Below, piece by piece: positions 7,821-16,590 of a DNA stretch of 64,000 nt. This stretch comes from JAVBQL01 sp031549085 (lineage in GTDB: Bacteria; Spirochaetota; GWE2-31-10; MWDO01), in the NCBI GenBank assembly GCA_031549085.1, contig JAVBQL010000007.1:148369-212368 (forward strand), given 5' to 3'. The translations under genes and the position numbers were made by a program. The number at the start of each line of letters is the position of its first letter. Within the stretch, counting starts at the first letter, position 1. The notes beneath the pieces were generated by a model. It did no database searches, was not told where the DNA came from, and saw only the letters and a program-made list of their open reading frames with translations.

Positions 7821-8846
7821 ATGCCATCCATTTTTTTAATTATGTCAAGAACTTTATTTTATAATTTTATTCTATTTTTTATAATATTCTCTCTTCTCTC
7901 ATGCAAGACAACGCCTATTGTCTATGATGGCACTATAAATGCAAAAAATCGGGAGATTGTCTTAATCAATGTACTGATAGAAAATAAGAGGTATGAAGAG
8001 GCTGAAAGTAAAATAAGAGAAAATATACTTATTTATCCAAAGAGTGTAGATTTTCCGATGCTTTTGGGTTGGCTCTTTTTGATACAGCATAAATATAATG
8101 AAAGCGAAGCTGCATTTAATCAAGTTCTTGATACTCAAAAAAATATTCCACTGGTATATTTGGGATTAGCAAAGATTTCAAGATTCAAAAATAGTATTGA
8201 TAATGCCTTCTATTATGTTGATAAGGGGCTTAAATACTCAAGAAGCATACCAGAGCTCTTTTTAGAGAGGGGAATACTCTTTTATCAAACAAACCAGAAC
8301 AGAAAAGCAATAAATGATTTTAATACTGTTTTAATATTGGACTATAAAAATATTGAAGCCTCACTTTATAAATATTTGATTCTCCTATCAGAGGGGGAAG
8401 AGATCGATTCTATAAAGCACTATTGGGAGAAGGTTCTGGAGGCAACTCCTCTTGAAGAGTACTATTTTTTATATCATGCAGATGTCCTATCAAAGAGAGA
8501 GGACTATCTTTTGGCTGATGGTGTATTGATGCAGGGGCTATCATATTTTCCAAATGGGGTCTACCTATTAAATAGCTATGCCTATTTTTTATATGAAAAC
8601 TATACAAGGGCTATTGATAGTGATGAAAAATATGAGATTCTAAAAAATGCCTTTATTAATATAGAAAAGTGTATAAAAATTGCAGAGGAGAATAATCTTT
8701 TAGAGCCCTATTTTTTGGATACCTATTTTTTAATTCTTGAAGCCAAGGGTGAAAAAGATACAGTAAAAAACACATTAAGAAAATATATCTATCTCTATCC
8801 TGACTCTATCTATTTAATAGAGTGGACTAAAAAATATGGTTTATAA
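7821..8846 (+). CDS. TPR-repeat lipoprotein
   Basis: A predicted lipoprotein of up to 341 residues. A hydrophobic N-terminal segment ends in FSLLSC, a lipobox with Cys at about residue 27. The mature part is helical with tetratricopeptide-like repeats (for example EAESKIRENILIYPKSVDFP and KAINDFNTVLILDYKNIEAS). These usually scaffold protein contacts at the membrane. Either the ATG at 7821 or the one at 7842 could start the gene; neither has a strong ribosome site. It follows the DUF1858 gene by 41 bases on the same strand. No specific role can be given. Confidence 0.83.
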   Translation: MPSIFLIMSRTLFYNFILFFIIFSLLSCKTTPIVYDGTINAKNREIVLINVLIENKRYEEAESKIRENILIYPKSVDFPMLLGWLFLIQHKYNESEAAFNQVLDTQKNIPLVYLGLAKISRFKNSIDNAFYYVDKGLKYSRSIPELFLERGILFYQTNQNRKAINDFNTVLILDYKNIEASLYKYLILLSEGEEIDSIKHYWEKVLEATPLEEYYFLYHADVLSKREDYLLADGVLMQGLSYFPNGVYLLNSYAYFLYENYTRAIDSDEKYEILKNAFINIEKCIKIAEENNLLEPYFLDTYFLILEAKGEKDTVKNTLRKYIYLYPDSIYLIEWTKKYGL

Positions 8847-8984
8847 AACTATCGTTTATTATTTTTACTAGGTTAATTTGACTCTCATATCTATAAAACG
8901 AAATATGGAAAAATATCATTGTAATTTAATATTATTTATAGTAGTTATATTTATGATACTCTTTACTTTATAAGGTCGTTAATT

Positions 8985-10235
8985 TTGAAAATTAGAAACC
9001 TCTTTTTTATAATATTGTTGGCTATTTTTTCACTCTCTTCATGTGTTATGCCAAAAAAATCGCTTATGAGAATAGCCTTTAAGATGAAAATAGGCTATGG
9101 TGAAAATGAGATAGGTTTTATTGCTGATAACATGGTCTCAAGAAACATTGTTAATATCACATATCAACATGGTTTTTACTATATATCAGATGCTGTTAAT
9201 AACAAAATATTAAAGACTACTGAAAAGGGAAATCCATTAATGATAATATACAACAAGGATTTTAATCCAACTCTTAAACCAACAAGGCACTATGATTCAG
9301 AAAATAGTGGAAATGGTAACGAAGAGGAGAGCAGAATTATATATACAAAGCTCTATTCAGAGTATCCTGTCTATTCACCATCATTGGTTACAGCAGACTT
9401 AAATAAAAACATATATTTTGTAAATGCCCACCCATCATACAAGAAGATGGACGAGTTTGGTGCTATATATGAGCAATTGATATTAAAATTTAATAACAAT
9501 GGCGAATTTCAATATGATATTGGTAAGAATGGTCAATCAACAGCACCTTTTGGTGATATTGTGAGTATAATGGTTGATGAAAACGACAATCTTTTGGTTA
9601 TGGAAAATGAAGAGAGCGCTATTGTTGCTTATAAGTTTTCTTCTAATGGAAACCTCCTAAAAAAGAGTATAGTAAGTAGAAGCAACATTCCTCTTAACGC
9701 AAAAGAGACTGATTATATCCCATATATGATAGATGCGAAGTTTGGCTATTCTGAAGACATACTATATATAACAGCTCAGATGATAAAAGAGATTAATGAA
9801 AATGACAATATAAGCTATGACAGTATCTATGAGAGGATTTTTAAATATCATCTTGGAGATGATAAATATGAGAAGGCACTCTTTAGAATAAATCCACAGT
9901 TTATTGATGTTGCAAAGGTTGTGTCGGAGAGGCCAGATCTTAAGGATATACTTGGGGATAAACAGAAGATAGCAAAGCCTTTTGATAATTTTCTGGGAGT
10001 TGATATCAATAACTATATCTATTTTTCTCAAAAAGACCCGCTCTATGCTTTGGCTGATAATATATACAATGAGAGTCTTATAATATATGATCAAAACGGA
10101 AGAATGATAAATAATTTCTCTGTAAGATATCCAAGCGATACCACCTATGTATCCTCTATGTTTTTCTCGGAATCTGGTATCATCTACTCTTACTATATAA
10201 AAGATGGAGAGGTTAGCTTTGTTGTCATTAACTAA
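8985..10235 (+). CDS. Predicted lipoprotein with beta-propeller-like repeats
   Basis: The 416-residue product begins with a signal peptide ending FSLSSC, a lipobox, so it is probably anchored to a membrane facing the periplasm or surface. The start is TTG at 8985, with AAGG nine bases upstream; no better ATG exists before the signal peptide. The mature part alternates short beta-rich blocks (for example GFYYISDAVNNKILKT and DENDNLLVMENEES) like NHL or six-bladed propeller proteins. I cannot assign a function. It overlaps the 5' end of the next gene by about 15 bases, indicating translational coupling with the NAD(P)HX repair enzyme. Confidence 0.82.
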   Translation: MKIRNLFFIILLAIFSLSSCVMPKKSLMRIAFKMKIGYGENEIGFIADNMVSRNIVNITYQHGFYYISDAVNNKILKTTEKGNPLMIIYNKDFNPTLKPTRHYDSENSGNGNEEESRIIYTKLYSEYPVYSPSLVTADLNKNIYFVNAHPSYKKMDEFGAIYEQLILKFNNNGEFQYDIGKNGQSTAPFGDIVSIMVDENDNLLVMENEESAIVAYKFSSNGNLLKKSIVSRSNIPLNAKETDYIPYMIDAKFGYSEDILYITAQMIKEINENDNISYDSIYERIFKYHLGDDKYEKALFRINPQFIDVAKVVSERPDLKDILGDKQKIAKPFDNFLGVDINNYIYFSQKDPLYALADNIYNESLIIYDQNGRMINNFSVRYPSDTTYVSSMFFSESGIIYSYYIKDGEVSFVVIN

Positions 10236-11712
10236 TATACTAACGCACAATGAACATAGAGAACTGGATAGAAAAGCAACAGAAAAGAATAAGATTTTAC
10301 CTCTCTCCCTTATGGAGGAGGCTGCATCCTACATATTTTTTGATCTAAAAAAGAGGTTTAACTTAAATAGAGAAAAGATAGCAATTGTATGTGGAAGTGG
10401 AAATAATGGCGGAGATGGTCTTGCCCTTGTAAGAAAGATGCTTTCATATAGTATTAATATTGATATATATATTTTTGAGAATGGTAGAAGCAGTGAGCTA
10501 TACAACTATCAAAAGAATATACTTGAAACATTAAATATAGAGTTTAAACCATTTGGACTTCTATCTAACAACTTGAATCAATATTCTATAATAGTTGATT
10601 CCATCTTTGGAGTTGGCTTTAATCCTGCTAGAATAGATAGTGAAACAGCCTCTCTTTTTAATATAATAAATAGCTCTAATAAAATGGTTATATCAATAGA
10701 TACCCCTTCAGGCTTTGGAGATACATCACTAAGTAGAGATATATTCTTGAATGATATGTCTCTTAATAATATAATCTCATCATCAATTACATATTCAATT
10801 GGTTTTTATAAAGATTCATTTTTTAATGTAGCATTAAGAAATAGAGCGGGAAAAATAAAAAACTTGAAGCTCTCTTTTTTTATAGAAAATATAGATAGAG
10901 AGAGCAATTTTTTTTATATCAATAAGATAAAAAAAATTAAGAGAAAAGATAGAGACTATGTTAATAAGTATAGTAGGGGTGGAGTAGTCGCAATTGGCGG
11001 ATCTACTGGTATGATTGGCAGTATTGTTATGTCTGCATCAGCAGCCTTAAGGGTTGGTGCAGGGATATCACTTATACTTACAGAGGAGCAAAATATTGTT
11101 CCAATAAGTACTATAAAAAGAGAACTTATTGCTGATAAAATTGAGAATTATAAAAACCATATAAAGAAGTATGGTACTGTTTGTATAGGCCCTGGTTTAA
11201 AGATAGATGATAGTAATATCAAAATTGTTAAAGAGATTATTTTAGAAAAAAAGCAGTTTATCATTGATGCCTCATTTTTTTCTATATTTGACAAGTCAAT
11301 ATTATCAAACTTTACAACTCCTCCAATACTAACTCCTCATAGTGGAGAGTTTATCAACTTTTTTGGAGATGAGGCAAAATACATAAAGAATGATACACTA
11401 AAAACGGTAACGAACATTGCAAAGAAATATAATTCATATATAATATTAAAAGATAGCTTTTTAGTTATAGCAACTCCAGAGGGTGTTGGTTATGTTTATG
11501 ATAGACCAAATAGCCTTCTGGCACAGGCAGGGAGTGGAGATATATTATCTGGAATAATATCGGGTATGATTGCTTTAAACAGTGATTTAAGTGTTCTTGA
11601 GAACATATTTCAAGCAGTAGAGCTTTTCTATAGTACGGCAAAATTTTTAAAGAATAATAATTATAAAACATATAATGCAGACTATTTTTTGGAACTATTA
11701 TCAAGAAAGTGA
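10219..11712 (+). CDS. nnr: Bifunctional NAD(P)H-hydrate epimerase / ADP-dependent dehydratase
   Basis: This enzyme repairs hydrated NAD(P)H. The N-terminal epimerase domain interconverts R and S forms and the C-terminal kinase-fold domain dehydrates the S form using ADP. The epimerase motif VCGSGNNGGDGLALVRKM and the dehydratase motifs VVAIGGSTGMIGS, LTPHSGEF and AQAGSGDILSGIISG are intact. The open frame extends to an ATG at 10204, but GGAGAGG (10206-10212) sits ideally before TTG 10219 or TTG 10222. That start gives an N-terminus of normal family length and overlaps the upstream lipoprotein gene. Length is about 497 residues, as expected for the fused form. Confidence 0.94.
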   Translation: MLSLTNILTHNEHRELDRKATEKNKILPLSLMEEAASYIFFDLKKRFNLNREKIAIVCGSGNNGGDGLALVRKMLSYSINIDIYIFENGRSSELYNYQKNILETLNIEFKPFGLLSNNLNQYSIIVDSIFGVGFNPARIDSETASLFNIINSSNKMVISIDTPSGFGDTSLSRDIFLNDMSLNNIISSSITYSIGFYKDSFFNVALRNRAGKIKNLKLSFFIENIDRESNFFYINKIKKIKRKDRDYVNKYSRGGVVAIGGSTGMIGSIVMSASAALRVGAGISLILTEEQNIVPISTIKRELIADKIENYKNHIKKYGTVCIGPGLKIDDSNIKIVKEIILEKKQFIIDASFFSIFDKSILSNFTTPPILTPHSGEFINFFGDEAKYIKNDTLKTVTNIAKKYNSYIILKDSFLVIATPEGVGYVYDRPNSLLAQAGSGDILSGIISGMIALNSDLSVLENIFQAVELFYSTAKFLKNNNYKTYNADYFLELLSRK

Positions 11713-11821
11713 TATTAATATAGTGTGCTTTTTATAGGTTTCTTTTTAAAAACCATAAAATTGGAAAAGTATTACAAATTTTATATAAAATATTTGTTAA
11801 AAAGGACTTGGAAACAAAAAA

Positions 11822-12388
11822 ATGAAAAGAAAAGAGAAAAAAGAGCCATGGAAACAACCAAAAGACTATATGAAACCTAATGGTGAAAAGATAGTTTTTC
11901 ATTACAACAGAGAGGAGCGCCTTAGCAGAATGACTAAGAGACCTGCAGATAACAACTGCTTTTTTTGTAAAAAAAATATGCCTTTTTTAATAACAATGAT
12001 TAATTTGGTTTTAGTTTTTGCTCTTCTAACTCTCTACTATAATTATGTTGGCAGACCAGATCAGGTTAAAGATGATGTTGGTTTGCAATACTTTATATCA
12101 CAAAAAACAGCAGGAAAAAATGCAGAATTTATTTTTCAAATTAAAAATACCACAAAGAGAACCATAGCGGTTGATAGAGATAATCTGCTTTTTGAGGTGG
12201 TTAATTCAGATGGAGAGGTTATATATGATAAAAATATAACTATTCATAAGAGTGAGTTTAAACCAAATGAGTTCTATTCTGAAAATATTGTAATTGATAA
12301 GCCGCCCAAAGGAAACTATATTGCCCATATCTATTTGGATATGAGTGAAACACCAAAAAAAGTTGAAGTAAAGTTTAATATAAGATAA
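11822..12388 (+). CDS. Hypothetical single-pass membrane protein
   Basis: 188 residues. A basic cytoplasmic N-terminus (about 1-50) includes a CFFC pair, then one membrane helix follows (about 55-77, ITMINLVLVFALLTLYY), then a soluble C-terminal domain on the outer face. That domain is beta-rich and looks immunoglobulin-like or BsuPI-like (EFIFQIKNTTKRTIAV and GNYIAHIYLDMSET). I do not recognise the family. AAGGA lies about 15 bases before the ATG, a loose ribosome site. It follows the NAD(P)HX repair gene on the same strand. Confidence 0.75.
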   Translation: MKRKEKKEPWKQPKDYMKPNGEKIVFHYNREERLSRMTKRPADNNCFFCKKNMPFLITMINLVLVFALLTLYYNYVGRPDQVKDDVGLQYFISQKTAGKNAEFIFQIKNTTKRTIAVDRDNLLFEVVNSDGEVIYDKNITIHKSEFKPNEFYSENIVIDKPPKGNYIAHIYLDMSETPKKVEVKFNIR

Positions 12389-12468
12389 TTTTTTCTGCTA
12401 TATTATTCATTCAAATAACTTCAAAAAAGTGTAAAAAGTAGTAAAATAGATAGATGGAGTTGAAATAT

Positions 12469-12995
12469 ATGATTAGTAAAAAAATAGAGATACTTATATT
12501 TATTAATTTTGTTTTGTTGTTTAGTACAACAATAGTAAAAGCTGATATTATTAAAAACTATGGTTATAAAGATTATGATAAAAAGTGTGATGGAGATGTT
12601 ATTGGCAGAATAAAATTTGATAAAAAGAATTTTACTATCAGAAAACTGGAACAGCGATTGGTAGTCTTATTTTCGAGTAGTTGGACTTATGGTGTTGATA
12701 ATGGCAATAGGCTTAATGCTAGAGAACTACCTAATTTAACCAGTAGATCTCTATTTCAATTTAAAGATTGGGATGTTGCAAATGTTATAGCAGTAACAGA
12801 TGAGAAAGAGACAGTGGATGGGTGGACAGAACGTTGGTTCAGGTAGTAAAAAATGGTAGAGTGGGATGGATTTTTGGAATCTATTTATCAGCAGAAAGAG
12901 GAGGACCAACATTTCATCTTCCCGAAGAGGATGAAGCTTGGGAGCATGTTTTGAGAGAGCTTGATGGGGAGAATCAAAGTCAAGATGATGATTAA
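12469..12995 (+). pseudogene. SH3-domain-like secreted protein, frameshifted
   Basis: Reading from ATG 12469 (GGAG nine bases upstream), the product has a signal peptide and then an SH3-like domain, but frame 1 stops at 12844-12846 just after DGWTERWFR. The next frame carries the expected continuation VVKNGRVGWIFGIYLSAE, the typical end of a bacterial SH3 domain, and runs to TAA at 12993-12995. One extra base near 12838-12840 would restore a product of about 175 residues. Bacterial SH3 domains often bind peptidoglycan or other wall peptides. This could be a recent inactivation, a sequencing error or recoding. It sits just upstream of the topoisomerase gene. Confidence 0.8.
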
Positions 12996-13019
12996 CAATA
13001 TAAAAGTTGGACAATTAAT

Positions 13020-14912
13020 ATGAATGATGCAAAGAGTATGTTTGGGCATAACTTTATTGAGTATGCCTCATATGTAATAAAAGATAGAGCAATCCCAGAC
13101 CTTGATGATGGGCTAAAGCCTGTTCAGCGGAGAATACTTCATGTTATGAACGAGATTGATGATGGCAGATTCAACAAAGTTGCCAACATCGTTGGAAGCA
13201 CCATGCAGTACCACCCCCATGGAGATGCCTCCATCTACTCTGCACTTGTAACATTGGCAAACAAAGATCTCTTTATAGATAGGCAGGGAAATTTTGGAAA
13301 TATATATACTGGAGATGAAGCTTCTGCTGCTAGGTATATAGAAGCTAGGCTTAATGCACTCGCAAAAGAGGTTTTATACAACAAAGATCTAACCGAGTAT
13401 GTTGATAGCTATGATGGCAGAAAGAGGGAGCCAATAGTTCTACCAGCTAAAATACCTGTTTTGTTACTTCTTGGGACAGAGGGTATTGCAGTTGGGATGT
13501 CAACAAAGATTTTACCTCACAATTTTAATGAACTTTTAGAAGCTCAGATAAAAATCTTGAGAGGTGAAAAGGTTACAATCTACCCAGACTTTATACAGGG
13601 TGGTATTATGGATGTAGCTGACTATCTTGATGGAAATGGCAAGGTAAAGATACGGGCAAAGATTGATATTCAAGATGATAAGACCCTACTAATAAATGAG
13701 ATTCCATTCGGTATGACAACTGACTCTCTTATATCCTCTATTGAAGAGGCAAGTAAAAAGGATAGATTAAAAATTATATCTATAAAAGATTTTACAGCAG
13801 AGAGTACATGTATAGAGATAAAGGTTGGACGTGGAGAGAGTGCAGAGGAGACACTGAAGGCTCTCTATGCCTGCACAGATTGTGAAGTATCTATCTCTGT
13901 CAATGTTGTTGTTATAGCGAATAGCAAGCCAAGAGAGATGAGTATAACTGATATACTTAAACACAATACAGAGAGGCTGCTTTTTTTATTGGAGAGAGAG
14001 CTTAATATTGAGAAGGCAAAACTTGAGCAGAAGCTCCATGATCTTACACTTGAGCAGATATTTATAGAGAACAGAGTCTACAAAAAGATAGAGGAGAAGA
14101 CAACTTTTGAAGATGTAATAGCTACTGTTGAGAGCGAGATGAATAAATATAGAGGTCTATTTATAAGAGAGCTTACCCGCGAAGATATTGATAAGCTCTT
14201 GGAGATTAAGATAAAACGTATCAGCAGATTTGACATTGAAAACTACAACAGAACAAAAGATGATATTGTTGCTAGTATAAAAGAGATTCAAACAAACCTA
14301 ATGGATATAAAAAAATATACGATCTCCTATATTAAAAACTTATTGAACAAATATGGTAAGGATTACTCTAGAAAAACTAAAATTGAGAAATTTGAAAAAA
14401 TCTCTGTTAAAGAGGTTGCACTTCCAGAGGTTAGAGTCTATTGGGATAGAAATAGCGGATTTTTTGGGACTGATGTCAGAGGGGATAAATATTTTTTAGC
14501 TTCTAAGTTTGATAAGTTCCTAATTGTGAAGGCTAATGGAGTCTATAAGGTTATCAACATAGATTCAAAAGTTTTTATTGATACAGATGTGCTCTATCTT
14601 GAACTTTTTAATGACAAAGAGGAGTTTAGTCTTATATACCAAGATACAGTTAGTAATGTTGCCTATGCAAAGAAATTTAAGATAGAGAAGTTTCTAACTA
14701 ATAAAGAGTATAACCTCTTTCCTCTTGATAAGGGTAAAGTAGAGTATCTCTCTAATAATTTTTCTGATGATGTTGTTCTTCACTATAAAAAAGTTCCAAA
14801 GCAGAAAACAAATAGTGAAAAATTTTCATTTAAAAATGTAGAGGAGAAGAAACCTTTAGTAAAAGGGGTTATAGTAACCAAAAAAGAGATTGTAAAAATA
14901 GAGAAAGTTTAA
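13020..14912 (+). CDS. Type IIA DNA topoisomerase subunit A (ParC/GyrA family)
   Basis: The 630-residue protein is the DNA-cleaving subunit of a gyrase or topoisomerase IV-type enzyme. The winged-helix cleavage domain is complete: DGLKPVQRRIL, the QYHPHGDASIY stretch, and AARYIEAR with the catalytic Tyr at residue 106. Tower and coiled-coil regions follow (about 320-440). The C-terminal part (about 460-630) is shorter than a full GyrA pinwheel, and I see no GyrA-box (QRRGGKG-like), so ParC fits better. The ATPase partner is not adjacent, unlike common parE-parC pairs. The ribosome site is weak. The ParC versus GyrA decision is inference. Confidence 0.9.
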   Translation: MNDAKSMFGHNFIEYASYVIKDRAIPDLDDGLKPVQRRILHVMNEIDDGRFNKVANIVGSTMQYHPHGDASIYSALVTLANKDLFIDRQGNFGNIYTGDEASAARYIEARLNALAKEVLYNKDLTEYVDSYDGRKREPIVLPAKIPVLLLLGTEGIAVGMSTKILPHNFNELLEAQIKILRGEKVTIYPDFIQGGIMDVADYLDGNGKVKIRAKIDIQDDKTLLINEIPFGMTTDSLISSIEEASKKDRLKIISIKDFTAESTCIEIKVGRGESAEETLKALYACTDCEVSISVNVVVIANSKPREMSITDILKHNTERLLFLLERELNIEKAKLEQKLHDLTLEQIFIENRVYKKIEEKTTFEDVIATVESEMNKYRGLFIRELTREDIDKLLEIKIKRISRFDIENYNRTKDDIVASIKEIQTNLMDIKKYTISYIKNLLNKYGKDYSRKTKIEKFEKISVKEVALPEVRVYWDRNSGFFGTDVRGDKYFLASKFDKFLIVKANGVYKVINIDSKVFIDTDVLYLELFNDKEEFSLIYQDTVSNVAYAKKFKIEKFLTNKEYNLFPLDKGKVEYLSNNFSDDVVLHYKKVPKQKTNSEKFSFKNVEEKKPLVKGVIVTKKEIVKIEKV

Positions 14913-14978
14913 TAGAAAATGGTAGCTTTTTTATAAAAATTGTAGTAGTTTTCATAAAAATGGATTTGAGGAGTAACT

Positions 14979-15167
14979 ATGTTGCATTTAGATTATAAAA
15001 GCTTATTTAATAGAAAAAGCCTAATAATAGGACTTATTAGTCTTTTAGCAATAACTTGTTTGTCTGTTTTTCTATTCTTCTTCTTTAAAAAAAAGAGAGA
15101 AGATGAAAACGTAGAGTATATATATAGTTATGATAGTGTTGGAAACAGAGAAGACAATGATGATTAG
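14979..15167 (+). CDS. Small single-pass membrane protein
   Basis: 62 residues: a short basic N-terminus, one strong membrane helix (about 15-38, LIIGLISLLAITCLSVFLFF), a KKKRED stop-transfer stretch and an acidic tail. GAGGAG lies about 7 bases before the ATG, which supports it as a real gene. The function is unknown. It follows the topoisomerase gene by 66 bases. Confidence 0.65.
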   Translation: MLHLDYKSLFNRKSLIIGLISLLAITCLSVFLFFFFKKKREDENVEYIYSYDSVGNREDNDD

Positions 15168-15527
15168 CTTTTTTTCTAAACCCCTTCTTAAGTTAGAAAG
15201 GCACTACTTTTTTTCTTAAAAATATAGAGCAAAAAGGACGTGGTTTAAGAAAAAAGCTTTACATAAAGTGGGGCAATCTCTTTATTGAATAGAGATAAGA
15301 TATTAAGCAAGATGTCAAAAAGTTTTGTTTTTGGAATCTCATTTAATATCTTTGTCTATTATGAGATTGCGAATAACAAGCTCCGCTTATTACAAAGCAA
15401 TAAACTTGTTTTAAAAATTTAATTATTTAGTTTTGAAAGAGGTCTATTTAGATAATTTAACTTAAATATCTCTTTATTTTACAATAAAAATATCAATAGA
15501 AAAATATTAATAAAAAGAGTTTTCATT
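15168..15527. other. 360-bp intergenic region holding a decayed composite palindrome
   Basis: Between a small membrane-protein gene and galU. It begins 1 base after the upstream stop with CTTTTTTTCTAAACCCC, which resembles the TCTAATCCCCC edge of the composite palindromes at 16.5, 25.6 and 50.1 kb. A long hairpin occupies 15273-15370. The rest (15371-15527) is AT-rich and probably contains the galU promoter, though no convincing one was seen. Confidence 0.6.
15257..15370. repeat. Composite palindromic element, copy D (decayed)
   Basis: CTTTACATAAAG (15257-15268) is followed by TGGGGC, matching the short-palindrome part of copy C. The long hairpin then runs from GCAATCTC (15273-15280), AATAGA (15288-15293) and AAGATATTAA (15297-15306) to TTAATATCTT (15343-15352), TCTATT (15355-15360) and GAGATTGC (15363-15370). 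The loop centre, TCAAAAAG then TTTTGTTTTT, is nearly the same as in copy C, although the arms are different. Confidence 0.65.
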
Positions 15528-16373
15528 ATGAAAGGTTTAATAATTGCGGCTGGATATGGAACTAGATTTTTACCTGTTACTAAAACTATTCCAAAAGAGA
15601 TGCTTCCCCTTGTTGATAGGCCTGCTATCGATTTTATTGTAGAGGAGTTTATCAACTCTGGTATTAAAGATATACTTATTGTTACAAGCAGAAGAAAAAA
15701 ATCTCTTGATGACTATTTTGATAGAGAGATTGAGCTTGAATCACTCTTTTCTTCCAATTCAGACTCTATAAATCTTTCAAAGATAGCTCCATTTGATGCA
15801 AACATCTATTTTCTTAGACAAAAAAAGATGCTTGGTACTGGGCATGCAATATTATCATGCAAAGAATTTGTTGGAGACTCTCCATTTGTTGTTGCCTATC
15901 CAGATGATATTGTCTTTTCAAAAATTCCATTAGCAAAACAGCTTATTGATATCTATAATAAGATCGGTAAAAATGTTCTTGCAGTGGAAAAAAAAGAGTC
16001 TGACCTCTCAAGATATGGCGTTATCTCCTATGAAAATGAAAATAATTACTTAAAAGTGAAGAGTATTATTGAAAAGCCGCCAAAGGGCAGTGAACCATCA
16101 AACTTAATATCTATTGGAAGATATCTCTATACAAGCGAGCTTTTTTCTCTATTAGAGAGTGGTTTTGCAAAGCATAAAGGTGGTGAGTTCTACCATATCG
16201 ATTCAATAAATGCACTATGCAATGATAACAAAGTTGCTGCATGTCAGTTTGATGGAGAGCGTATCGATGTTGGAGAGAAGCTTGGCTATCTTAATGGTAT
16301 AATAAAGTATGCTTTAACAAGAGAAGATTTAAGAGAGGGTGTAATAAGCCTTATCAAAGATATTAAACTGTAA
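15528..16373 (+). CDS. galU: UTP--glucose-1-phosphate uridylyltransferase
   Basis: GalU makes UDP-glucose from UTP and glucose-1-phosphate for cell-surface glycans and sugar metabolism. The N-terminal nucleotide-binding motif GLIIAAGYGTRFLPVTK, followed by PKEMLPLVDRP, is diagnostic. GTGHAILSCKEFVGDSPF, YPDD and IEKPPKG occupy their usual places. The 281-residue length is normal. It stands alone between two intergenic palindromic regions. The LCP-family and glycosyltransferase genes elsewhere in the window may use related sugar nucleotides, but that link is not shown. Confidence 0.96.
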   Translation: MKGLIIAAGYGTRFLPVTKTIPKEMLPLVDRPAIDFIVEEFINSGIKDILIVTSRRKKSLDDYFDREIELESLFSSNSDSINLSKIAPFDANIYFLRQKKMLGTGHAILSCKEFVGDSPFVVAYPDDIVFSKIPLAKQLIDIYNKIGKNVLAVEKKESDLSRYGVISYENENNYLKVKSIIEKPPKGSEPSNLISIGRYLYTSELFSLLESGFAKHKGGEFYHIDSINALCNDNKVAACQFDGERIDVGEKLGYLNGIIKYALTREDLREGVISLIKDIKL

Positions 16374-16421
16374 AACAGCGGGTTTTTTATAAAATTCTAA
16401 ATTAAACTTTATCAATAACTA

Positions 16422-16585
16422 GGTTTGCTATTGCAATATACAACTAAAGTTTTTTGTATTAAATCGCTTGCGATTTTCTAACAAAAAACTTTAGTTGTAT
16501 ATTGCAATAGCAAACCGTACTCTTTTTTAGTAGACATGATTTTATACCCCCTTTATGTAAAGGGGGTAGGGGGATTAGAAAAAGT
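16422..16585. repeat. Composite palindromic element, copy A (36-bp perfect arms)
   Basis: The left arm 16422-16457 is perfectly complementary over 36 bases to the right arm 16481-16516. The 23-base loop itself contains AAATCGC-TT-GCGATTT. After 28 bases comes a second palindrome, TACCCCCTTTA-TG-TAAAGGGGGTA (16545-16568), then GGGGGATTAGAAAAAG to about 16585. The element fills nearly the whole gap between galU and the MATE gene, whose ATG is at 16591. It is far longer than a normal terminator. See copies B, C and D. Confidence 0.9.
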
Positions 16586-16590
16586 CTAAT

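Noticed and set aside
9762..10250. Minus-strand ORF across the lipoprotein and nnr overlap
   Set aside because: Composition is that of an antisense shadow (Ile/Tyr-rich, no ribosome site) and the plus strand is well explained.
16422..16516. Ordinary Rho-independent terminator for galU
   Set aside because: The stem is 36 bp with a folding loop and is followed by a second palindrome; no T-tract directly follows the stem. Termination as a side effect is still possible.
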